A stretch of 64,000 nucleotides of DNA, taken from JBAXAM01 sp964213355. GTDB taxonomy: Bacteria; Pseudomonadota; Gammaproteobacteria; UBA9339. Under the pieces are notes generated by a model. That model made no database searches and was not told where the DNA came from. It was given only the letters and a program-made list of their open reading frames with translations. This document shows positions 17,332-26,100 of the stretch, one piece after another. The stretch is taken from positions 283,731-347,730 of the forward strand of contig CAXOVY010000030.1 of the NCBI GenBank assembly GCA_964213355.1, given 5' to 3'. The translations under genes and the position numbers were made by a program. The stretch's first letter is position 1; every line of letters begins with the position of its first letter.

Positions 17332-17913
17332 ATGAAAATAATCATAGCAAGCAACAACAGCCATAAAACACAAGAAATGGTCTCTTTACTCCAATCTAAA
17401 AACATTACTGTTGTTTCACAAGCAGAGCTACTAGTTTCGGAAATTGAAGAAACTGGTCTAACTTTTGTGGAGAATGCAATTCTAAAAGCAAGAAATGCTT
17501 GCGAGCATGCAAATATGCCAGCAATTGCCGATGATTCTGGGCTCGAAGTTGATGCGCTGGCAAAAAGACCTGGCATTTATTCATCTCGCTACGCTGGTCC
17601 ACAAGCAACCTATGGTGATAATATTGCCAAATTACTGCAGGAATTGCGCGACGTGCCAAAAGCTAGGCGTGCTGCACGTTTTCAGTGTATAACAGTGTTT
17701 TTGAAGTCAGCTATCGATCCCACACCTATTATTTGCCAAGGTACTTGGGAGGGGGAAATTACTTTGGCGCCGGCAGGTACGAATGGTTTTGGTTATGATC
17801 CTGTTTTCTGGGTGCCAACGTACCAATGCACTGCTGCGCAATTAGCTCCAGAATTAAAAAACAAGATCAGCCATCGTGCGGTGGCGATGCAAAAAATAAT
17901 GCATTATCTATAA
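17332..17913 (+). CDS. rdgB: dITP/XTP pyrophosphatase (non-canonical purine NTP)
   Basis: Hydrolyses dITP, ITP and XTP to monophosphates, keeping damaged purines out of nucleic acids. It has 193 residues. Markers: IIIASNNSHKTQEM at the N-terminus, ENAILKAR, ADDSGLEVDAL and the GTNGFGYDPVFWVP loop near residue 143, then ISHRAVAMQK at the end. GAGG precedes the ATG, 7 bp after prmC. Confidence 0.96.
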   Translation: MKIIIASNNSHKTQEMVSLLQSKNITVVSQAELLVSEIEETGLTFVENAILKARNACEHANMPAIADDSGLEVDALAKRPGIYSSRYAGPQATYGDNIAKLLQELRDVPKARRAARFQCITVFLKSAIDPTPIICQGTWEGEITLAPAGTNGFGYDPVFWVPTYQCTAAQLAPELKNKISHRAVAMQKIMHYL

Positions 17914-17935
17914 TTTATATCAACAACAAAAAAGC

Positions 17936-18658
17936 ATGAATACTCATACAATCATACATAGCCCCAACACGTTGCTTCGCTACCAGGGACTCAAATTCTA
18001 TACACCAATAGCGATGCTATTTGTCTCTCTATTTATAGTGGTAAATATTATTACGCAAAAAATAGTTCCTATTAGTAACAACATAATGTTAACCGCTGGA
18101 GATTTTATCTACCCGCTAAATTATGCATTAAGCGTGATATTGACAGAAGTATATGGTTACGCTATGTCACGGCGTGTAATTTGGTCAGCTTTTATTTGTA
18201 ATCTTTGTGTTGCTGCAATTATTATATTTGCCATTATATTGCCGGCTGCGCCTTCTTGGCATGAACAAGAACAATACGCCGCTATCTTGGGTCGAGCCCC
18301 CTATTTACTTGCAGCTTCTTTTGGTGCGTTTTTAGTTGGCGAGTTTATCGGCACTTATATTCTAGCCAGAGTAAAAATTTTAACGAAGGGCAAATATCTT
18401 TGGTTTAGAACTATTGGCGCCACTTCAGTTGGTCAACTGCTTGATAGTATGGTGTTTACTACGATAGCTTTTGCTAGTGTTGTAAGTTGGCATGATATTA
18501 TGATTTTAGGAATATCAGCCTATTGGTGTAAAATGATCTACCAGATTTTGATGACGCCTGGCATTTATGCTTTTGCAAGGTTTTTAAAAAAACATGAACA
18601 GGTAGACATATTTGATCGAAATACCAATTTCAATCCATTTAACTTGGGATTAAAATAG
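17936..18658 (+). CDS. Queuosine-precursor transporter family (YhhQ/VUT) membrane protein
   Basis: It has 240 residues with about six membrane segments. Family features include NIITQKIVPI near residue 36, YPLNYALSVILTEVYGY with its conserved polar residues inside the membrane, GAFLVGEFIGTYILARVK and the C-terminal YKMIYQ-like motif (YWCKMIYQILMTPGIYA). E. coli YhhQ imports queuosine precursors (preQ0/preQ1); the substrate here is inferred from the family. No strong binding site precedes the ATG. It lies in the waaA-prmC-rdgB run. Confidence 0.82.
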   Translation: MNTHTIIHSPNTLLRYQGLKFYTPIAMLFVSLFIVVNIITQKIVPISNNIMLTAGDFIYPLNYALSVILTEVYGYAMSRRVIWSAFICNLCVAAIIIFAIILPAAPSWHEQEQYAAILGRAPYLLAASFGAFLVGEFIGTYILARVKILTKGKYLWFRTIGATSVGQLLDSMVFTTIAFASVVSWHDIMILGISAYWCKMIYQILMTPGIYAFARFLKKHEQVDIFDRNTNFNPFNLGLK

Positions 18659-18690
18659 GCAAAACTTTTTATTAGCAGGGAGCTTTTGTT

Positions 18691-19461
18691 ATGAAAAAAA
18701 TATTGGTTGTAACGGCAATTTTAATTTTTACTGTCGGTTGTCATAAAGCGCCAACTATAAAGGGAACAATTGCACCGGAAGTAGTAATAGCGCAAAAGTA
18801 TAATCTACCGCCCTTTAAATCAATAGCATTAAATGGCAATACTACTATAGAACTAGTTAATGGTTCATATGCTGCTAGGGTTGTCGGGTTTGAAAAAGAT
18901 TTGTATGATAATCGTATCACTGTTACCGATCAAGTATTGCATGTTGCTGCGCCGCTATCTGCGAACAACCCTATCATTAAAGTGTTTTCTCCCGGGCTAA
19001 AAAGTATAACCGTTACCGGCAATGCTACGGTAAACGCCAAAGATTTCAAAACCGCTGGTTTAACTGTTACTGCCAAAGGCAACGGAACTATTAATCTAGA
19101 AGGTCAGTACATTATCGATAAAATTTATCAAAGTGGTAATGGCAGAATAAATATCAGCTGGATCGATAGCGATAATTTATTTGTTAGTAGTAGCTCTAGT
19201 GGTCCAATTTGCCTATCAGGTACAGTAAATAGTATGGTTGCTAGACTAACTCATCGTGCGTATTTTGATGCACGTTATTTGCGCGTGCAAAGAGCATCAG
19301 TGTTTACAACGGATAGGGCACATGCAGATATATTAGTGCTTAATACCCTTGGAGCGTTTGCTGTTGATAATAGCAATATTTTTTATTACAAAAAGCCGCA
19401 TCATTTAACTATCGTAACCAATAATTCTGGTAATGTACTGCAGCCAGGTTGGATACATTAA
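18691..19461 (+). CDS. Lipoprotein with a GIN/DUF2807-type domain
   Basis: It has 256 residues with AGGGAG before the ATG. The lipobox is VGC at residues 15-18 (ILIFTVGCHKAP), so it is probably lipidated. The rest resembles the head-GIN domain: FKSIALNGNTTIELVNG near residue 45, followed by repeated short beta-strand units (SITVTGNATVNAKDFKTAGL, LTVTAKGNGTINLEG) expected to form a right-handed beta-solenoid. The function of this family is unknown. It lies between the transporter and nudF genes. Confidence 0.75.
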   Translation: MKKILVVTAILIFTVGCHKAPTIKGTIAPEVVIAQKYNLPPFKSIALNGNTTIELVNGSYAARVVGFEKDLYDNRITVTDQVLHVAAPLSANNPIIKVFSPGLKSITVTGNATVNAKDFKTAGLTVTAKGNGTINLEGQYIIDKIYQSGNGRINISWIDSDNLFVSSSSSGPICLSGTVNSMVARLTHRAYFDARYLRVQRASVFTTDRAHADILVLNTLGAFAVDNSNIFYYKKPHHLTIVTNNSGNVLQPGWIH

Positions 19462-19472
19462 ATATTTTAAAT

Positions 19473-20099
19473 ATGAACAAAATCAAACAATCAATGACTG
19501 AAGAAGATGTAAGAATAAATCTTAAAACTGTATTGCGCGATGGTTTTTGCCATATTGAACGTTATGAAATGCGGCACAAACTTTTTAAGGGCGAATGGAC
19601 ACCAACCTACGTCAGAGAACTGATGATCAAACCCAGTGTTGCTGCAGCATTACCTTACGATCCACGGCACAATAAAGTAGTATTGATTGAGCAATTCCGA
19701 GTCGGTGCTTTAGGAAAAAACACAACTCCATGGTTGATTGAAATTGTTGCAGGAATTATGGATCAGACGCATGAGGAAAACTACGAAGAACTGATTCAGC
19801 GTGAAATGCGCGAAGAAGCTTGTCTTGACATCGAGGCGCTTTTACCAATTTATGATTATCTGGCTACTCCTGGCTGCTCAACCGAAAAAGTAAAATTATT
19901 TTGCGCTAAAGTTGATTCTATCAAGGCACCAAAATTTTGCGGTCTCGTATCGGAATATGAAGATATTAAAATTCACGTGGTTGAAGCTCGAGAAGCTTTT
20001 TCCGCAGTACGTTCTGGCCAAATTAATAATGCTGCAGCAATTATTGCTCTTCAATGGTTGGAATTGAATTTAGAAAGCATAAATAAAAAATGGAAATGA
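19473..20099 (+). CDS. nudF: ADP-ribose pyrophosphatase (Nudix hydrolase)
   Basis: Hydrolyses ADP-ribose to AMP and ribose 5-phosphate. The N-terminal dimerisation region (FKGEWTPTYVRELM), VVLIEQFRVGAL and WLIEIVAGIMD match the NudF family. The Nudix box is present but unusual: REMREEACLD has Cys where Gly is standard, and the spacing between the first Gly and the first Glu is one to two residues longer than the consensus. The ATG at 19473 is taken as start; there is no clear binding site, and a second ATG lies seven codons later. A longer frame from 19449 would overlap the lipoprotein. The length of 208 residues is typical. Confidence 0.85.
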   Translation: MNKIKQSMTEEDVRINLKTVLRDGFCHIERYEMRHKLFKGEWTPTYVRELMIKPSVAAALPYDPRHNKVVLIEQFRVGALGKNTTPWLIEIVAGIMDQTHEENYEELIQREMREEACLDIEALLPIYDYLATPGCSTEKVKLFCAKVDSIKAPKFCGLVSEYEDIKIHVVEAREAFSAVRSGQINNAAAIIALQWLELNLESINKKWK

Positions 20100-20122
20100 T
20101 TTATATTTTCATTCGATAGTAT

Positions 20123-20128
20123 TATAAT
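20123..20128 (+). promoter_or_regulatory. Candidate -10 box upstream of giant gene 1
   Basis: TATAAT occurs 40 bp before the start codon of the first giant gene. The -35 region (TTTATA at 20100) is poor. It is the best promoter candidate in the 68-bp gap after nudF. Confidence 0.4.
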
Positions 20129-20167
20129 GTATATAGTCTATTTTAAAAAAATATGGAGATTGCCCGT

Positions 20168-23100
20168 ATGGAAAAAGATTACAATAAAGAACCGCAGCAA
20201 GATACTCAAGAAGTACAAGAAAAGCCACAAAATGCAGAAGATTTTCTGGAACAGGAGGACGAAGATCAAGGAGCTAACGATGGGGACATGCAAGCATTGC
20301 AGGCGTTAGAAAAAGAAGATGAATTGCAATTAGAAAAAAAGCCAGAACAGCCGCAGCAACAAATTCAGGTGCAAAAAGGGCAAGAATTGAGCGAAGAAGT
20401 AAAAAAGAAGTTTCTTGCATACGCTGAAGTATGTCGTGGATTAGAGGCTACGGATTCGATTCTTCGCGGCGAAGGTATCGACAGTAAAGTATTTGAAAAA
20501 CAGAAAGACAAATTAGAGCAACTTGAACGGCAAAAGAGTGCATCGGAAAAAAAGAAGGAGAGTAAGTATGAAAGCACCAGCAAGATAAGGATGGTTAAAT
20601 TTGGTGATAGTGAGAAGGTTGAAGATGTGTGGGATTTGTTCAGAAAGATAATCTCGAAGCAGATGGCTTCGAAAGAGGTCTTTGGATCAATAAGCCTCGG
20701 TGCCTCTGTAACAGTTGCTGTAAATATTCGGGGTAAAATATTTAGAGCTACTTTTTCCGGTGTCAAAAACCCAGATGTTAAGGATGGTTGTTTTCCCAAT
20801 GTGTTTGATGTACAGCTACAACAATATTATATTGACAAAGAGGAAGGTAAAACATCAGAGCTAAAAGTTGGGCCACCGCTTATTAGCGATGTTAGAGTGA
20901 GGCTTAATTCTGGTACTGGTGAGGTAGTCGCTTTCAAGCGCGGAACGAGTATACAGCTTTCAAGCGGTCGGTTCAGAGACCGTATCTATCAAGCAAATGC
21001 ATTTTTATCAATTATTGGTAAAGGTATTAACGAGAAAGGCGAAATAATTGATAAAATCGATCCCAAAACGAAAGAACCGGTCAAAGTAAAATACCCTCAG
21101 ATTATAAGAGCTGGAACGGGTACGGGTAAAACCGGCATTCTTGCCAGTGCAGCAGCTGCATATGGCGGCGGCGTTTTTGTCACAAAAAACAAAAAGCTGG
21201 TGCAGGAGATGGTCAAGGATATAAATACCTTTATCAAAACCGATGGAGTAGTAGCTACGGCTTTACCAGATGATTTTAAAGGGGATATTAATGAATACCT
21301 GAAAGAACATCCATACACTGTAATGACTCATGCTCAGTTACTAAAATATGCTGATAATATAAAGCAAAAGAAGGTATTCATAGATGAAGTGCATGCTTTA
21401 ATTCCGAAACGTTATGATAAAAGGTTTAAGTCTGTAGAGGCATCATTGCAAAACCTTATGAAGGACAATGATGTTTTGGGAGCTACTGGTACGCCAACAA
21501 ACGAAGTAATACAAGTGTTTGGTGGGGAGGATGCAGTTATATGCGATATCCCATTACATGATATCCAATACAAAGAACATATGGCGCGTCAAGTACAATG
21601 TAATGATATAAAAAAGGAATTCAAAGAAAATAAAGAATTTTACGAAAATAGCGTTGTTGAATTTTTAGCGCCCAATTCTCCAAATAATATTCAACACACT
21701 ATTGATAGAACCTCACGGCAGCAGGGTCTCTCATTTTGGGACGACTCCGAAAAAGCCAGGAAGTTTTGTGAAGAGTTAAATAATTTTGGTAGCAATAAGC
21801 AGCTACAGGAACGAACTAATACAGCTGCTTTGGCTAATGAGCAAAAATTAATTGAGGATACGGAAGGATTGCCAGAATTGCCGGATAAGCGCGATGTCTA
21901 TGGAGAAATGAGAGAGGAGCAGGCTAAAAATATCAAATATACCGTAATGATTGATATCATTCTTAAACTTGATCAGGTTAAAAAGCAGGAAAAAGATCTA
22001 CAAGAATTATTGCTGCTTGGGAAAACTGATGAAATAGAGGAGTACTATAAAGATTCAATAACTAAGCAAAATAGATTCATAAACAATCATGATACTAGAA
22101 TGAAGTGGTTAGAAAGAAATCTTTTTGCTGATGGTATCGATGAGATAAGGAGAGCTGTTGGCGCTGGGATACTGCCAACAAACTATGATATTTTAATGGA
22201 AGACAAAGAGTTAAAGAATATAATTGACATTGAGTATAAGAAACAAGCAAGAAAACTAGTTAATGGGGAGAGGAAAGGGGATCTATACAGCACAAGCCTG
22301 ATGAAAGATTTTAAAGAGGCAATGAGCGCTAGTCCCATCGATGCTGGTAAGTTGCGTACCAAGTATAGAGAGGTGCTTACTTCTAGAAATAACGACGAGC
22401 TTAGTAATTTTAAGAAACTAATAAAAGATAAAGAGTTTGATGGGGCTCTTGCAGAGTACAGCAGGGTAATTAATCTTTTAAAAATACCCAAAGAAGAACA
22501 AGAGAAAAGAATCAAGGAAGCCGAAATCATAATAGAGACAATAAAAAGTCCTAAAGTCGAGCCTAAGGCAAAACAGGAACCCAAGCCTAAGGTAAAACAG
22601 GGAAAGAAAGCAGAAATTGTCGAGGAAGATCCTGCCAAAAAATTGGCAAATATGTACGGAGGGAACAATCGCAAACTGGCTGATGAAATAACAAAAGATG
22701 TTACAGATAAGATATTGGCTAGAGCAGAGAACATAAAAAACGATCAACAGACATACGGAAAGCTTAAGGATGATCTTATTTTAAAAAAATTATACAAATA
22801 TAATACCGAGGATAATAAGACCTCCTACAAACTATTGTATGATTCCTATATGGGGATTGTAAAAAGGAACTGTAGTGATGAAAAGGAAATTGTAAAGAGA
22901 GAGAAAGAATTTACAGATATAGTGTTGAACATAGCCGGAAGTAAAGAAGAAAATGTCGCAGAAAGGCTGGAAAAACTAAAGAAAGATTTTATCACAGAGC
23001 ATGAAAAAAAATATCACCTGGACTGGGGATCTTATGGGACACACGACGCCATAAAAGGAAAGGATGAAAGGGTGGATTTGTATTTCGCTACGCTAGAAAA

Positions 23101-26100
23101 ATATTTTGACATCTCCGCAAACATACAAAAGTTGCAGAAGGAACGTGACGATCCTAAAAAACGTATAGGAACTAGAAGGGGAGTAGAGATAGAGAAAGAG
23201 CTAAAAAGGCTTGGTGTAGAAAGTAATGCTTTAATAAAAGCCTTAGATGAAAAAAGTTCTATAGCAGCGCTATTATTAACTGATCCGAACCAAGTCGAGA
23301 ATGATAAAAATACAGATATAATTTCAGCTTTGCTTGAGAAAGGGCTGATAAGGTTCGTTGTTAGTACGGGTAACCTGGGGACTGGATACAGTAACAATAA
23401 ATTATTGCGCTTGTCAACAAATGTATCCAAATCTATCAAGGATTTTAACGAAGAAGAGAAGAGCGACATAATTACGTTGCTTAAACAAGAATTTGGAAGG
23501 AATTTACGCGGTAAAGGAGACAAAGGAGAGTTGGCTATTACAACAGTAGTGGTAAATAGTCTTATACCGGAGGGTGAGCGCCCCTTTACAGCTGAAGAGC
23601 TCAGTGGTCCCGATGCGGATAGTGTATTTTGCACGTTGATGGGTAAGTTTGATGGCTTTCAAATAGAAAAGAGGGAGCAAGCAAAGAGGATTAATGAACA
23701 CTTATTGAAAGAATTACAGGTAGCATCAAGTGCTTTGCCAGAAAACATGAGTGCTTTTAAAAAAGCAGTGGGTTCTTTAGTTTCAAAAATTGGTGAAGGT
23801 GTATCAGATGAAAATATATCACAAAGGACTCCAAACGAAGTTGAATCATATCTGCGGGTGATAAGCGGCAACATCGAACGATTTCCTGAAATAAGAAAGC
23901 TTTATGAAGAATTAGATGTGTTGAGAAAGTCAGAAATGCCACCGGGAGATTTTGGCGCGAGAATAAGTAAAAGAGTAGGTGAAATAGAAAAACTGCTCAA
24001 TGAATTAAAAGTTGATGACATCAAATCTTTAGACGATGACATAGGAAAAGCGAAGGAGAAAATAGCGGCTGTTTCAGCTCTACGCAAATCGAAAGAAGCA
24101 GAAAAGCTTTGTGGAAAACTAAAAGAATTGGATGAGGTTATAAAGCGGTTGCCAGAAGGCTTGGCAGAACTGAGAGCATCTGCTGAAAAGTTGCTCAAAG
24201 CAGCTAGCGACAAGCTGGACAGTGATGATTATATAATAAGTGACGCTGATATTAACGAAGTGGGTATAGCTATTGAAAATTTAGAAAAAATACAAAAATT
24301 ATCAGAAGATAAATTCTCCGAGCCTCTGGGCAAGTATTTAGCTGCTGTTAAAGAACCCATTGCCTTTTTGCAGGAAAAGGGCTTGTCTTTTGTTGAGCAT
24401 CCAGAAAAAGCTTTAGAACAACTGGAAGAGTTGGGTGAAAATATAGCGAGTTTTAAAGACGCATTAGCTAGTAATATAGAAGGGCTAAAAGGTGAGCTGG
24501 CACATTTCAGTGATACAAAAGGTGAGTTGGATATGGCTGTACACACATATCTAACAACATTAGCACAAGAGAGAAAATATCAGTTGGTTAGGTATGCAGA
24601 GAAATTGGAGAAAGCGCTAGAAGTTAAGATTTGGCCTCTTATATTGGCTAAGAGCATACTTGATAAGTTACAGGAATCAAAAGAAGGTATAGATAATGTA
24701 TTGCCAGAGGATTTTGGATTAAGAAGTTTTGCAAACGAACGTTTGGATGCGCTGCGTAAATCATTAAAGGATGTGCTGTCAAGGCCTGTATACAAGGAGT
24801 TAGATGTAAGTGGTGCCTCAATAACTATAAATGCGGAATTAGAAAGAATACGCGCACTAGAAAAAGCGGGGCCTGCAGCTAAACAGCTTATTGGCAAAAT
24901 AAGCTTGTTAGAACCAAAAGTTGCTGCAGTAACAATGCAACCGTTATTATCAGACTCAACTAAAAAATTAGTTGAAGGATGGAAAGCTATATTGCAGAAG
25001 CTAAAAGATCCATCTGTGGCCATAAGTTTTGCTGGACTTATCCAAGCTACTGCGGATGTAACCAAAGCAACAGAAGGATTAGAGAAAATTACAAAATTAG
25101 ACGTAGATAAGCGTATAGGAAAAATAGAGAAGGAACTGGTTGCAGGTGGAAAACAGGAAGAGCTACAAAAATCAATAATGAAACTAAAAACAGATTTCGG
25201 AGAGTTAACCTTTGGTAAAGGGTTAGCAGAAGATTTTTCTAAATTTAATGACAAGTGTAATGCGATAGAAACTGAATTAACGAGAATTGAGGAATTAGTA
25301 GTTTTAACTCAAACACGAGATATAGCAGAAAAAGAAACTGCTAAGAGTATTGAGCAGATTGAATCAATTGGTAAAAAGATTCAAAAAGAACTCATTGCAA
25401 CACAAGGATCTTTAGAAGCTAAACCCGAGAAGAAAGCAGAAGATCTAGAAAAACTGGTAAGCGACACAAGAAAATTTATAACTAATATTACTGAAGAATT
25501 ACAGCCGCTGCAGTTGCAGAGTGAAGACATTAGTGTACCAGAAGATTTACGCATGCAGTTAATAGGAGCTCTAGAGCCAGTACAATCGAAGCTTGATGAA
25601 TTGTCCGACGTATTGACAAAACTGGAAATATTAGCTCAAAACCAACGAAAGATAGAGGCGGCAGCAACAATCCAAAACGCGATTGAAAAAGATCAAATAA
25701 AACAGGCTTTTGATATTAGTGCCAAAGAAGTTAAAAAAGCTAGCGAAAGCATTGCAGCACAGAGCGTTGAAGTACAAAAAGCATTGGCAAACATAGAATC
25801 GTCGGCAGATGTATTAGAGGCGACGGCAACACAGATAAAAAGCAATCAAGCAACTGCTGTTAATCTTTTGCAAGAACAAAAAACAATATTGGATAGTCTT
25901 TTAAGTAAAGCCACTATACTACAAGGTTTTGATCAAAAAGTGCTAAGCCAAATACAAGAAACTTTAACTGGAGTTATTAGTACTTTGCAAACGACAACGA
26001 CGAAGATAGCGGAAGAGCAAAGACAATTGGCAGATATGATTGCGATTCGGAAAGTAGCAGAAGACAACGTCAGTAAAAGCGAAAAAGCGATCTATATTAT

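Noticed and set aside
22183..25254. Long antisense frames opposite giant gene 1 (for example 183, 200 and 224 codons) and similar ones opposite the other giant genes.
   Set aside because: They are Ser/Leu/Phe-rich shadows caused by Lys/Glu-rich coiled-coil codons on the other strand and lack start signals.
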